From positions 38,173 to 102,172 of the forward strand of contig NZ_JAQIBC010000004.1 in the NCBI RefSeq assembly GCF_030347995.1: a stretch of DNA of 64,000 bases, in the 5' to 3' direction. Of this stretch, positions 1 through 9,243 are shown in pieces (position 1 is the first letter of the stretch; the number at the start of each line of letters is the position of its first letter). Source of the DNA: Sulfurovum xiamenensis. GTDB taxonomy: Bacteria; Campylobacterota; Campylobacteria; Campylobacterales; Sulfurovaceae. The notes under the pieces were generated by a model that saw only the letters and a program-made list of their open reading frames with translations, searched no databases and was not told the DNA's origin. A program made the translations under genes and the position numbers.

Positions 1-98
1 ATATGTGAGGTTATTTGACTTGCATCTTTTTTCTCTAAAAAAGGTTGTAAATTAATGAGTATAGATTCTATAATTTGTTTTTGTGCTCTTATCTTCAT
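1..98 (-). CDS. dnaN: DNA polymerase III sliding clamp (beta), N-terminal fragment
   Basis: Partial gene: only the first 32 codons are inside the window. The peptide starts MKIRAQKQIIESIL and reaches EKKDASQITSH, which matches the conserved N-terminus of Campylobacterota beta clamps. The ATG at 98 is preceded by a good Shine-Dalgarno (AAGGAG, 5 nt upstream). The clamp tethers the replicative polymerase to DNA. It lies downstream of dnaA on the same strand, the usual dnaA-dnaN order, with about 186 bp between them that carries DnaA-box-like sequences. Confidence 0.85.
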   Translation of the reverse strand, partial: MKIRAQKQIIESILINLQPFLEKKDASQITSH

Positions 99-284
99 TG
101 ACTCTCCTTATTTTTAATAAAATTAGTAGGTAGTAGTAGTACGACATGAATATGTGAAAAACTACTTTAATCGCTGGCGTGACCGTTGTTTAATTGAATG
201 TCTAACTCTTTTTGAACATTCACATTTATTCACTTTTAAAATTATATCTTTTTTTTATTCAAGTTTTCTATGATGAAATAGTGT
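99..284. other. oriC: dnaA-dnaN intergenic DnaA-box cluster (oriC2-like)
   Basis: AT-rich spacer between dnaA and dnaN. Seen directly: ACATTCACA at 216-224 (one mismatch to the Helicobacter-type DnaA box TCATTCACA) and TTATTCACT at 226-234, identical to a box at 1758-1766 on the other side of dnaA; a weaker TGTGAAAAA lies at 153-161. A T-rich stretch follows at 240-260. Helicobacter pylori and other Campylobacterota have bipartite origins flanking dnaA, so this is probably the second half of oriC. Which half melts is not decidable here. Confidence 0.55.
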
Positions 285-1619
285 TTATATGTCATTACTT
301 TGTGTATGGGTATTTACTTTGTTGGAGAGTTCTTCTAAAATTACTTTAAAATTTTCATCACTCTCTATAAGTTCATTGATTTTTTTCATAGCATGTGAAA
401 TGGCTGTATGGTCCTTCATACCAAAATATACGGCTATTTGAGGCATAGAATTAGGGGTCAGGTTTCTAGCTAAATAGATCGCAATTCTTCTTGCATTTAC
501 CACATTTTTGGTACGTTTTTTAGATTTCATATCTGAAGGTTTGATATTGAGTTCTTTTGAAATAATTTTTACTATTTCATCTATGGTAATGTTCTCTTTT
601 TTCTCTTTAAGCTGGTCTTTGATGGCATTTTGTGCAAAATCAAGAGTGATCTCCTGGTTAAGCATGGAAGACAATGCGTTCAGTTTGATGATGGTTCCTT
701 CGATTTCACGTATATTGTCACCCATGTGCGTAGCGATGTAATTGACGATTTCATTATCCAGTGATATACCGTCAAGTTCACATTTTTTTTGTATGATGGC
801 AATTTTAGTCTCCAGTCCAGGTGGTTGTATATCTGCAAGGAGTCCCATTTCAAAACGGGTTCTTAGTCTATCGACAAGTCCGGCGATCTTATTGGGTTGT
901 CTGTCTGAAGTTATGACAATTTGTTTATTATTGTTATAGAGTTCATTAAACGTGTGAAAAAATTCTTCTTGTGTCTGTTCTTTTCTGCTTAGAAATTGTA
1001 TATCATCTATCAAAAGTAGATCACACTCTCTAAACTTTTCTCTAAATCTATCCATGGTCTGGGAACGTAGATGTGAAGTGAAAGAGTTCATGAATTGTTC
1101 TAATGTTGTATAGATAACAGTTTTTCCCAGATCTATATGATAATTACCTATGGCTTGAAGAAGATGTGTCTTCCCCAGCCCTACACCACCATAAAGAAAA
1201 AGAGGGTTATAAAGTTTACCAGGTTTTTCTGCTACGGATTTTGCTGTGGTATAGGCAAATTGGTTAGAGTCCCCTACAATAAAACTTTCGAAGGTCAAAG
1301 AGGGGTTGAGATAGGTACTTTTCGAATGACTTTTTTCACTTGTATGTTTTGTAACTGGTGTTGAACGTTGGTCTTTTTGTTTGCCTACGGTGATTTCTAT
1401 TTCCGGTTTGACTTCGTTCTGCAGTTCAAAAAGATGCATGAGCTTATCAGTATATTTACTTTTGATCCATTTTGCAATGATCATATTAGGCGCATTAAAA
1501 TAGGCAATATTACTTCGGGAACGTTTGGTATCATAAGTAAGGTTTTTAATATATCGTTCATATTCTACTTCAGTGATCTCTTTTTTCAGTTCAAAAAGTA
1601 CTTTTTGTCCTATATTCAT
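285..1619 (-). CDS. dnaA: Chromosomal replication initiator DnaA
   Basis: 444 residues, normal length. Domain I occupies about residues 1-75, a short variable linker about 76-105, then the AAA+ module with Walker A GGVGLGKT (144-151) and Walker B LLLIDDIQ (201-208). The C-terminal domain IV contains the DnaA-box-binding signature around DHTAISHA. DnaA-ATP binds the flanking box clusters and opens the origin. The ATG at 1619 has an AAAGG motif about 9 nt upstream. Boxes sit in its own promoter region (1648-1788), so autoregulation is likely. Neighbouring dnaN follows on the same strand; ruvC is divergent. Confidence 0.98.
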   Translation of the reverse strand: MNIGQKVLFELKKEITEVEYERYIKNLTYDTKRSRSNIAYFNAPNMIIAKWIKSKYTDKLMHLFELQNEVKPEIEITVGKQKDQRSTPVTKHTSEKSHSKSTYLNPSLTFESFIVGDSNQFAYTTAKSVAEKPGKLYNPLFLYGGVGLGKTHLLQAIGNYHIDLGKTVIYTTLEQFMNSFTSHLRSQTMDRFREKFRECDLLLIDDIQFLSRKEQTQEEFFHTFNELYNNNKQIVITSDRQPNKIAGLVDRLRTRFEMGLLADIQPPGLETKIAIIQKKCELDGISLDNEIVNYIATHMGDNIREIEGTIIKLNALSSMLNQEITLDFAQNAIKDQLKEKKENITIDEIVKIISKELNIKPSDMKSKKRTKNVVNARRIAIYLARNLTPNSMPQIAVYFGMKDHTAISHAMKKINELIESDENFKVILEELSNKVNTHTQSNDI

Positions 1620-1788
1620 CCGTTCATGCCTTTAATATTTTTAAATGTGTGAATAGATTTTCACAGTTTTCAAGCGTTAAAATTCTGTATGTGAATAACT
1701 TATGATATTTTAGCCAACTTAAGCTAAAATAGCGTCATTAAACAGAGTTGAATAATTTTATTCACTATGTGAACAAAGGTGTGAATGA
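1620..1788. other. oriC: dnaA-ruvC intergenic DnaA-box cluster (oriC1-like)
   Basis: Five sequences close to the Campylobacterota DnaA box (TCATTCACA or its complement): TGTGAATAG 1648-1656, TGTGAATAA 1690-1698, TTATTCACT 1758-1766, TGTGAACAA 1768-1776 and the exact match TGTGAATGA 1780-1788. The last one overlaps the ruvC start codon. Spacing of the final three is 10-12 bp, about one helical turn. Together with 99-284 this makes a bipartite origin plausible. The same stretch must contain the divergent dnaA and ruvC promoters. Confidence 0.7.
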
Positions 1789-2270
1789 ATATTTTAGGAA
1801 TAGACCCCGGAAGCCGTAATTTAGGGTACTGTATCATATTTTGGGATGGAAAAAAGTTTTCACTGGTTGAAGCAGGTTTACTTAAAATCAAAGCAAAAGA
1901 GTTACAAGAGCAGATCATTGAGCTTGTAGAAGGCATTGACGTCATTTTAAAGGCACATAAAGTAGATGAAGTGGCCATAGAAGATATCTTTTTTGCCTAT
2001 AATCCCAAGTCTGTTTTAAAGCTTGCACAATTCAGGGGAGCACTTTCATTAAAAATACTCCAGGAGATAGGTTATTTCTATGAATATACGCCATTACAGG
2101 TCAAAAAAGCAGTCACTGGAAATGGAAAAGCTGATAAAGAACAAGTCGCTTTTATGGTAAAAAGACTTTTTGGCATTAAAAAGGAGATCAAACCCTTGGA
2201 TATTACAGATGCAATGGCTATTGCATTGACACATCTGCAAAGGGTAAAACTACGAAAAAAATCTAGTTAG
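1785..2270 (+). CDS. ruvC: Holliday junction resolvase RuvC
   Basis: 161 residues. RNase-H-fold endonuclease that cuts four-way junctions at the end of recombination, working with RuvAB. Catalytic acidic residues are visible: D7 in GIDPGS, E66 in VAIEDIFF, and D139/D142 in LDITDAMA. The start codon overlaps an exact DnaA box and no strong Shine-Dalgarno is visible, so expression may be sensitive to origin occupancy. The 3' end overlaps the convergent L,D-transpeptidase gene by 8 bp. A ruvC neighbour of dnaA is also seen in Helicobacter. Confidence 0.95.
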   Translation: MNILGIDPGSRNLGYCIIFWDGKKFSLVEAGLLKIKAKELQEQIIELVEGIDVILKAHKVDEVAIEDIFFAYNPKSVLKLAQFRGALSLKILQEIGYFYEYTPLQVKKAVTGNGKADKEQVAFMVKRLFGIKKEIKPLDITDAMAIALTHLQRVKLRKKSS

Positions 2271-4002
2271 AAAGCGGTTGTGCATTTTTCTTTACAGATA
2301 TCATACGTTTTTCAGGTATGGTAAATGTAGACTTTTTGTTCCCTTCTACGGACTCTTCAATGATCTTATCATACAAATAGATATCATTTTTGAAATAGGC
2401 CAATCCATTCTCTTCGTAGACAGTAAAGTATAGGATATGCACAGGGATCTGTTTTTTCAGATAGATAGTTGTAGGCTCATTACTTGCGAGTATTTCATCA
2501 ATTTTGTTTTGAGAATAGTTTTTCCATGTATGTTCAAGCAGCATATCTACAAGATCAAAAGGTTTTTCTACACGCATACAACCGGAACTATAGATCTTAT
2601 AACGACGGGATAGCAATGATTTATTGTCTGTATCATGTAGATAGACGGCATATTTATTTGGGAACATGAATTTTACGCGTCCAAGTGCATTTGTTTCACC
2701 TGGAAACTGCACAATACGGTAAGGCACAGGTTTTTCACTCTTTTCATAGGGATCCAGCATCTCTTGGGTGATATTTATTTCTTTATTCCCTTGAAATACA
2801 TGCATATTATTCTCTTCGAGATACATAGGGTTATCTCTCAGTACAGGGATCAGATCTCTTTTGATAAGATTATCAGGTATGGTCCATGTCGGATTGAGTA
2901 CCATATAGCTTATCGCATTGGAGAAAAGCGGTGTCGGTCTGTCTATACGTCCTACGACAATACCTTTTTTCATGACCTTCTTTTGATCTTTATAATACCG
3001 AAGATTAAAATCGGGTATATTCACTTCAATATGTTCATCTTCAAATTGTTTTGGATAGAGTTTTGTTTTATCCAGATTTGTAATGATGGCCTGTATATTA
3101 CTTTTTGCAGGAAGATTAAGATAGTAGGTTGTTGTTCTGTCCACCATGCCTGTTACTTTGATCAGGTAACGCTTTTGGTAGGTCATGACTGCTCTTTTAA
3201 GTGTTTCATCAAATTTACTGTCAATAGGTGCATTTTTAGGATAATCACCAGTGATCTGCAATCGTCTCTTTATCTCTTCGACACGACTGGAACTATCACC
3301 CAGTTTCAACGTTTCATTACTATATTTTATCTTTGGAAATTTATCCATCACACGATAATCATTAAGAAGTTTGACAAGTTTTCTGTATCGTTTTTCCATA
3401 GGAAGAAGAGAAGTTAGATACTCATAGATAGTGTCATTCTCTATAGCAGAGATCAGTCCGTTAAGATCTGGAAATGCTTTAGGTTCCATTTCCCATCTAG
3501 CAGTAATATCATCACTTTGTTCAAGGGTGTTCAGTTTTTTCTGTACAAGGTTCCAGTCTACATCACCCTGAACGATAAATCTTACTAAACGTACGAATGA
3601 GCTGGTCAATACAAGGTCAAGTTTTGCATAGGCAGAGGTTTGTTTTACCTGGCTGATCTCTCCATTGTCAAGCTGGTAAAAGAGATGTTTGATGGATCTT
3701 TGATCAAACGATTTATTTTTATAGTTAAAAAGAGGGTCATTGAGCGCCTGTATCAGGTGACTTGTTTTTATTCTGTTTTTATTTCCTATCCATAAAGGCT
3801 TATTGCCAGTTTGGGTATAAATCTCTTGAATGATAGGTCTGTTTTGACCAGCGATACGTGTTTGAACACCTTTTTGGATATGTGTGGTGATGTTCTCCAT
3901 TGAAAGTATCTCCCCATGAAGAGGATTGAGTGTAAATAGCAAAAATATCAGTAGTGTTAAAAAACGCAAAAAAGTGCTCCAAAATTTAAAGTATAAAGTC
4001 AT
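2263..4002 (-). CDS. L,D-transpeptidase, YcbB/LdtD type
   Basis: 579 residues. An N-terminal hydrophobic segment (about 8-28) directs it to the envelope; a peptidoglycan-binding domain lies around residues 230-300 and the YkuD catalytic domain follows. The catalytic signature is present: a conserved HDT and, further on, SSGCMR with the nucleophile C475. Such enzymes make 3-3 crosslinks in peptidoglycan or attach lipoproteins. A second member of the same architecture is at 51421-53094. The gene is monocistronic and convergent with ruvC. Confidence 0.88.
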   Translation of the reverse strand: MTLYFKFWSTFLRFLTLLIFLLFTLNPLHGEILSMENITTHIQKGVQTRIAGQNRPIIQEIYTQTGNKPLWIGNKNRIKTSHLIQALNDPLFNYKNKSFDQRSIKHLFYQLDNGEISQVKQTSAYAKLDLVLTSSFVRLVRFIVQGDVDWNLVQKKLNTLEQSDDITARWEMEPKAFPDLNGLISAIENDTIYEYLTSLLPMEKRYRKLVKLLNDYRVMDKFPKIKYSNETLKLGDSSSRVEEIKRRLQITGDYPKNAPIDSKFDETLKRAVMTYQKRYLIKVTGMVDRTTTYYLNLPAKSNIQAIITNLDKTKLYPKQFEDEHIEVNIPDFNLRYYKDQKKVMKKGIVVGRIDRPTPLFSNAISYMVLNPTWTIPDNLIKRDLIPVLRDNPMYLEENNMHVFQGNKEINITQEMLDPYEKSEKPVPYRIVQFPGETNALGRVKFMFPNKYAVYLHDTDNKSLLSRRYKIYSSGCMRVEKPFDLVDMLLEHTWKNYSQNKIDEILASNEPTTIYLKKQIPVHILYFTVYEENGLAYFKNDIYLYDKIIEESVEGNKKSTFTIPEKRMISVKKNAQPLSN

Positions 4003-4083
4003 TCATGAAAACGTATTATAGTGAAATTTAGTGTAAGTTCAATTGTAGCAAGAAAGGGTAAATAGAGTGAAGATTTTTATGTG

Positions 4084-4105
4084 GCCAAGCCCCTTAAGGC
4101 TTAGC
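4084..4105. terminator. Hairpin downstream of outer-membrane protein gene
   Basis: GCCAAGCC (4084-4091) pairs with GGCTTAGC (4098-4105) around a 6-nt loop (8 bp, one G-U). It lies 7 bp beyond the stop of the minus-strand barrel gene. The T-run is weak on either strand, so termination is inferred from position more than from sequence. Confidence 0.5.
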
Positions 4106-4111
4106 ATTATT

Positions 4112-4663
4112 TTAGAATTTATAGGTAAATCCTATATTGATAGAATCAGCTAGAACATCTTGGTTTGGTAATGCACCATCAAATCCTGTATCATCATAGA
4201 GATTTGTGTAGTCCACGAATACATCTATATTCTTAACCACTTCATAGCTGGCACCAAGTCCCCACTGAAAACCTGATTCAGACAAGTTTTGTCCGCCATC
4301 ATAGTCTACCTGCCCGTACCCAAGCAATCCGTAAAGTGTAATACCACCCATTGGATACATAGGTTTAAGATAGATAGCTGTATTCTCAAGACAATCGGTA
4401 AGTCCGCTATATCTACCTTCCACACCAATATATTGGTTAAAGTTGTACCCTGCCAGTAAAAGTACTGCGTCACCATTTGCTTCATCACTATTGTCAGGAT
4501 CCAAGTTCATATAGGAATAACCTAAACCTGCATAAAATGAGCCTGTAGATTCTTCTACCATTGGAGTTTCTACTACTGGCTCAACCGGTGCAATATCTCC
4601 ACCCGCCGTTGCGAATGTACTCATTGCCAACAACGCTACTAATGAAAGATTGAATTTTTTCAT
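4112..4663 (-). CDS. Outer-membrane beta-barrel protein (porin family, OmpA-like barrel)
   Basis: 183 residues. Clear signal peptide (MKKFNLSLVALLAMSTFATA, cleavage near residue 20), then an acidic linker and a small barrel: GSFYAGLGYSYMNL, repeated alternating hydrophobic strands and a C-terminal aromatic (FTYKF), the usual signal for outer-membrane insertion. It has no peptidoglycan-binding OmpA domain. Function beyond a small eight-stranded-type barrel cannot be told. It has its own strong promoter and a Shine-Dalgarno (AAGGAG) 7 nt before the ATG, suggesting high expression. Confidence 0.8.
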   Translation of the reverse strand: MKKFNLSLVALLAMSTFATAGGDIAPVEPVVETPMVEESTGSFYAGLGYSYMNLDPDNSDEANGDAVLLLAGYNFNQYIGVEGRYSGLTDCLENTAIYLKPMYPMGGITLYGLLGYGQVDYDGGQNLSESGFQWGLGASYEVVKNIDVFVDYTNLYDDTGFDGALPNQDVLADSINIGFTYKF

Positions 4664-4702
4664 TTTACACTCCTTGTATCATTGTAATTCTCATTAAAAT
4701 TT

Positions 4703-4732
4703 ATTATATTCTTATATTATATTAAATGTCAA
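4703..4732 (-). promoter_or_regulatory. Sigma-70 promoter of the barrel protein gene
   Basis: On the minus strand TTGACA (complement of 4727-4732) is followed after 18 bp by TATAAT (complement of 4703-4708), about 40 bp before the ATG at 4663. Both hexamers match consensus exactly. Confidence 0.75.
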
Positions 4733-4773
4733 TTAAATTCTTGTAAATATATTTTTAAAAGACAATCTTTATA

Positions 4774-5613
4774 TTATTTGTCTTTATAGTTTTTATCGAT
4801 GAGTTTTAGATATTTTACAGGGGTGACTGCTTTCATCGCTTCAGCCAGCCATTGTATCTGGAACCAAGCTGCACCGGAATCCCTGAGGTCAAAATAGTTT
4901 TTAAGACTTCTGATATTAAAGGTGACCACCATGTCCACTTTCCAGTTATCTGAGACAATGTGTTTAAAGCCATCTCCCACGTTTCTTTTTTTCTTTCCGT
5001 TTTCCAATGCTTTAAAGAGTGTGGCGGCATTGCCTCTGTTCTCTTCTATAAAAGGTATAGAAGATTTTGCCACAGCATTGTTTATGAAATCACTGTCTCT
5101 TTGATATTGAAAATGTAATTTGTCATAGATCGCTCTGATCTCGATGTGCAGATACTCTTTGTCTGTTATGACGAAAAGGTTTAAAGTGAGAAGTGTTTCA
5201 AAAAAGAATTCAAAACCGTCCTCTGCCTCAAGTGAAGCTACAAAAGCATTGATAACGCTTGACATGGTGTAGCGTGTACTTCTTACAGAAATGGCTTGGA
5301 GTCTGTGTCTTGCATGCTCCTGCAGCACACCTCGTGAAGTTCCCTGTATCAAATAACTCAAAGTCGCATGTTCGATGATGGAGTGATGGTGATGTACCCA
5401 TGCAAGACTTGAAAGAAGATCTGAATCATCGATGTTATTGATGGCATTCGTATCCAAATGATCCATTGCATTTTTTACACATGAATTTTCACTGTTTTCG
5501 AAACTGTCATAACATGTTCTTGCTGCGATCTCTGCAACACCAAGGCCAGATTGTTGTAAAAGCGTAACTTTAGGTTTTTCATACGCTATGTGATACATTT
5601 CCATTGTTTCCAT
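4774..5613 (-). CDS. thyX: Flavin-dependent thymidylate synthase ThyX
   Basis: 279 residues. Makes dTMP from dUMP using FAD, NADPH and methylene-tetrahydrofolate. The ThyX signature RHR-X7-S is present (R102-H103-R104 ... S112). ThyX in place of ThyA is usual in Campylobacterota. The first codons contain three possible Met starts (residues 1, 4 and 6); the annotated one is the longest. Divergent from dgt, another dNTP-pool enzyme, with about 70 bp between. Confidence 0.95.
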   Translation of the reverse strand: METMEMYHIAYEKPKVTLLQQSGLGVAEIAARTCYDSFENSENSCVKNAMDHLDTNAINNIDDSDLLSSLAWVHHHHSIIEHATLSYLIQGTSRGVLQEHARHRLQAISVRSTRYTMSSVINAFVASLEAEDGFEFFFETLLTLNLFVITDKEYLHIEIRAIYDKLHFQYQRDSDFINNAVAKSSIPFIEENRGNAATLFKALENGKKKRNVGDGFKHIVSDNWKVDMVVTFNIRSLKNYFDLRDSGAAWFQIQWLAEAMKAVTPVKYLKLIDKNYKDK

Positions 5614-5683
5614 GGGGAGACTCCATCATATATTTAGATACAATTATATCACTATAAATTTAGAGCTATATAAGGATTAGACT

Positions 5684-6787
5684 GTGAGACCCGATGAACG
5701 ATTTTTTAGTTTCGAAAAAGATTTTAGAGACCCTTTTGCAAGAGACAGGGATAGAGTGCTGCATTGTAGTTCTTTCAGACGTTTAGAGTATAAAACACAG
5801 GTTTTTTTAAATCATGAAGGTGACTACTTTCGTACACGCTTGACCCATTCACTTGAGGTAAGCCAGATAGCCAGAACACTTTCACGTATGCTGGACCTTA
5901 ATGAGACTCTTGCGGAAGTGATCGCACTTTCACATGATCTGGGACATACGCCGTTCGGGCATGTGGGCGGAGACGAGTTAGATAAACTTTTAAAGGCAGA
6001 TGGCAGGCCATTAGGCTTTGAACACAATTTTCAGTCATTCAGGGTTTTGACCAAACTGGAAAAACGTTACAAAGAGTTTGACGGACTTAATCTTACATTT
6101 GCCACGCTAGAAGGGGTACTTAAGCATTCCTATCCCTATAAAAAACCTTTTTTGGAGGGACTGGACCCCCATTTTGATTTAGAAAAACACCCTTCTCTTG
6201 AAGCAATGGTAGTGGATCATGCAGATGAGATAGCCTACACATCACATGACATAGATGACGGTATCAAATACGGGCTCATTTCGTTTGATGACCTGTTAAA
6301 AGATGCGCTTTGTTTAAGGGTGGATGAAGTGGTACAAAAGGAGGGCGTTACAAGAGAAGAGAAACTCTATAGACACCGATTTGTAGCAGGACTTATTAAG
6401 CTGCTTGTAGAAGATTTTATAGAGACTTCAAAAGAGGGTGCAAAACAATATCGGCAAGAGACACCGATCTGTGTGACCATCGATGCGCAAGAGGAGTTAC
6501 CTGTAGGATTTTCAAAAGAGACAGGAACACAGCTTAAAAAACTCAAAAAACTGCTATATCAGAAACTCTATAAACACCAAAAAATTGTACGAAAAATGCA
6601 CGCAGGGAAACAGTGTATACAAGGACTCTATAAGGCATTCACAGAAGATACAGATCTGCTTCCTCCCTATCAAAAAGAACTTTTTGATGTACGTATTAAA
6701 GAGCGGGTTATTGCAGATTATATCGCAGCGATGACGGACCGTTATGCGATGAAAACCTACCATGAAGTATACGGATTTTCACTGTAG
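5684..6787 (+). CDS. dgt: Deoxyguanosinetriphosphate triphosphohydrolase-like protein (HD domain)
   Basis: 367 residues. Metal-dependent HD phosphohydrolase that cleaves dNTPs to nucleoside and triphosphate. The metal ligands are seen as H55 (RLTHSLE), H84-D85 (ALSHDLGHTPFGH) and a later D in HDIDDG. Start is GTG with AAGGA 8 nt upstream. Family 2 dGTPase-like proteins of this length are common; strict substrate cannot be deduced. Divergent from thyX, fitting a role in dNTP balance. Confidence 0.92.
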   Translation: MRPDERFFSFEKDFRDPFARDRDRVLHCSSFRRLEYKTQVFLNHEGDYFRTRLTHSLEVSQIARTLSRMLDLNETLAEVIALSHDLGHTPFGHVGGDELDKLLKADGRPLGFEHNFQSFRVLTKLEKRYKEFDGLNLTFATLEGVLKHSYPYKKPFLEGLDPHFDLEKHPSLEAMVVDHADEIAYTSHDIDDGIKYGLISFDDLLKDALCLRVDEVVQKEGVTREEKLYRHRFVAGLIKLLVEDFIETSKEGAKQYRQETPICVTIDAQEELPVGFSKETGTQLKKLKKLLYQKLYKHQKIVRKMHAGKQCIQGLYKAFTEDTDLLPPYQKELFDVRIKERVIADYIAAMTDRYAMKTYHEVYGFSL

Positions 6788-6879
6788 AAAAGGTAGATAT
6801 CTGTATAGCGATAGAACAGAACATTGAGTCAAATGAGATAATTTTTTATATTAAAATCTCTTATATAGCAATTTTTGGG

Positions 6880-6885
6880 TATAAT
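6880..6885 (+). promoter_or_regulatory. -10 element of typA promoter
   Basis: TATAAT preceded by TTTTTGGG, 48 bp before the typA ATG, with an AT-rich upstream stretch and no good -35 box, as is common for Campylobacterota promoters. Confidence 0.55.
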
Positions 6886-6932
6886 TCGCGAAAATTACAC
6901 ATAGGGCACAAAGCCTTATTTTAGGACATTTT

Positions 6933-8750
6933 ATGCAAAAGATTAAAAACATCGCGGTTATTGCGCACGTTGACCATGGTAAAACTACACTTGTAGATCA
7001 ATTACTTCAACAATCAGGAACCTATGCTGCACACCAAGAGGTGCAAGAAAGAGCAATGGACTCTAATGATATCGAAAAAGAAAGAGGAATTACGATTCTT
7101 TCAAAAAACACGGCGATCACTTACGGTGACCATAAGATCAATATTATCGACACTCCGGGTCACGCTGATTTCGGTGGTGAAGTTGAGCGTGTACTTAAGA
7201 TGGTAGATGGCGTATTGATGCTTGTGGATGCACAAGAAGGTGCAATGCCACAAACAAAATTCGTTTTGAAAAAAGCAGTTGAACTTGGACTTATTCCCGT
7301 TGTTGTGATCAACAAGATCGATAAAGACGGAGCAGACCCTGAAAGAGTACTTGACGAAATGTTCGACCTTCTTGTTGCACTTGATGCCAATGAAGAGCAA
7401 CTTGAATTCCCTGTACTGTATGCAGCAGCCAGAGATGGGTATGCAAAATGGGAAATGGAAGATGAAAACAAAGATATGACACCACTTTTCGAAGCGATTT
7501 TAGATAAAGTACCATATCCGCAAGGCTCACCTGACAATGATACACAGGCTCAGGTATTTACCCTTGACTCAGACAACTTTGTTGGACGTATCGGTATTAC
7601 ACGTATCTTCAACGGTAAAGTGAAAAAAGGTGATGAGTATCTTCTTGTTAAAGCAGATGGTTCTAAATCAAAATCCAGAGTCTCTAAGCTTATCGGATTT
7701 AAAGGACTTGATCGTATCGAGATTCAAGAAGCTGAAGCAGGTGATATCGTAGCGATCGCAGGATTTGCTGACATTGATGTGGGTGATTCTATCTGTGATC
7801 CTGTAAATCCAGTAGCACTCGACCCTATGCACGTGGAAGAGCCGACACTTTCAGTTATTATGTCTGTCAATGATGGTCCTTTGGCAGGTACAGAAGGAAA
7901 ACATGTTACGTCTAACAAGATCCGTGAAAGACTTGAAAAAGAGATGGAAACAAACATCGCTATGCGTATGGAGCCTACAGGTGAAGCATCATTCAAAGTA
8001 TCAGGTCGTGGTGAACTACAGATCGGTATTTTGGCTGAAAATATGAGAAGAGAAGGATTTGAATTCCTTCTTGCACGTCCGGAAGTTGTTGTGAAAGAAG
8101 AAGAGGGTGTGAAAATGGAGCCATTTGAGCACTTGGTTGTCGATGTTCCTGAAGAGTTTCAGGGTGTTGCCATCGAAAAACTCGGTAAAAGAAAAGCAGA
8201 AATGACTTCACTTACCCCTATGCCAGATGGTACGGTAAGGATTGAGTTTGAGATCCCTGCACGTGGACTTATCGGATTTAGAAATGAATTTTTGACAGAT
8301 ACTAAGGGTGAAGGTATCATGAACCACTCTTACTTAGAGTACAGACCTTATTCTGGAACTGTTGTTAGTAGAACACCGGGTGCATTGGTTTCTATGGATA
8401 ACGGTGAAGCCGTAGCCTTCTCTATCTTTAACCTTCAAGCACGTGGTGTGATGTTCATTAAACCGCAAGATAAAGTATACTCGGGTATGGTAATCGGTGA
8501 ATCTGCAAGACCAGGAGATTTGGATGTGAACCCACTTAAAGGAAAGCAGCTTACAAATATGAGAACTTCGGGTGCTGATGATGCCATCAAGCTTGTACCA
8601 CCAAGACCTATTACACTTGAAAGCGCAATGGAATGGATAGAAGATGATGAACTTATCGAAATTACTCCTGTCTCTATCAGAATCAGAAAGAAATATTTGG
8701 ATGAGAATATCCGAAAGAGAATGGCAAGAGACAAAAAGAACGCAAAATAG
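6933..8750 (+). CDS. typA: Ribosome-associated translational GTPase TypA/BipA
   Basis: 605 residues, full length. G1 motif AHVDHGKT (11-18), DTPGHADF (G3) and NKID (G4), then EF-Tu-like domain II, EF-G-like domains and the TypA-specific C-terminal domain with [10 protein letters not shown]. Elongation-factor-like GTPase that assists 50S assembly and stress adaptation. Monocistronic; the next gene is convergent. Codon use looks like a well expressed gene. Confidence 0.97.
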   Translation: MQKIKNIAVIAHVDHGKTTLVDQLLQQSGTYAAHQEVQERAMDSNDIEKERGITILSKNTAITYGDHKINIIDTPGHADFGGEVERVLKMVDGVLMLVDAQEGAMPQTKFVLKKAVELGLIPVVVINKIDKDGADPERVLDEMFDLLVALDANEEQLEFPVLYAAARDGYAKWEMEDENKDMTPLFEAILDKVPYPQGSPDNDTQAQVFTLDSDNFVGRIGITRIFNGKVKKGDEYLLVKADGSKSKSRVSKLIGFKGLDRIEIQEAEAGDIVAIAGFADIDVGDSICDPVNPVALDPMHVEEPTLSVIMSVNDGPLAGTEGKHVTSNKIRERLEKEMETNIAMRMEPTGEASFKVSGRGELQIGILAENMRREGFEFLLARPEVVVKEEEGVKMEPFEHLVVDVPEEFQGVAIEKLGKRKAEMTSLTPMPDGTVRIEFEIPARGLIGFRNEFLTDTKGEGIMNHSYLEYRPYSGTVVSRTPGALVSMDNGEAVAFSIFNLQARGVMFIKPQDKVYSGMVIGESARPGDLDVNPLKGKQLTNMRTSGADDAIKLVPPRPITLESAMEWIEDDELIEITPVSIRIRKKYLDENIRKRMARDKKNAK

Positions 8751-8883
8751 TTTTTCCCTTTTGTTCCATCTTCAAAAAGCATGCGGGTCATATATACTGA
8801 TTCGTATGCTCCTTTACCACATTAGAAACTTTCAAACAAATTTAACACAGAATATATGTTTTTTATATTCAAGTTTTCCTTCT

Positions 8884-9243
8884 TTATTTAAAGAGTTTAT
8901 AAAGTATTAGTAATAAAACAGCAAAAATAAAACTATATTTTGCCGCCAATAAACTAAAAAATGATTCTTGTGTCTGTAGATAGAAATTTTCCTCCTCTTC
9001 ACTTCGTTCTTGTTTGGGTTTTTGAGAAATAATTTTATATCTTTCTTTTTCATTACGGCTAAGTATGCTAAATTTTTTATATCTATTCATGGAATTAAGT
9101 AACATAAAAAAGCTCAATACAAATAGTATGAAAATGACAATGGCAGTTTGTTGAATAAGCATTAGAATACATACTAAAAAGAACATCATTACAGATACTG
9201 TTAGCTCCAATTTATTTTTTTTCAAAAATTCTTTTTTAAACAT
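8884..9243 (-). CDS. Small membrane protein of unknown function
   Basis: 119 residues. Three predicted membrane segments: about 15-34, 36-52 and 100-117, separated by a charged stretch rich in Lys, Arg and Glu. Its ATG overlaps the end of the upstream flavoprotein gene (8 bp), so the two are probably translationally coupled. I do not recognise a family. Confidence 0.6.
   Translation of the reverse strand: MFKKEFLKKNKLELTVSVMMFFLVCILMLIQQTAIVIFILFVLSFFMLLNSMNRYKKFSILSRNEKERYKIISQKPKQERSEEEENFYLQTQESFFSLLAAKYSFIFAVLLLILYKLFK

Noticed and set aside
1368..1652. Plus-strand open frame across the start of dnaA
   Set aside because: Shadow of dnaA with no ribosome binding site and improbable composition; similar antisense frames elsewhere were ignored for the same reason.
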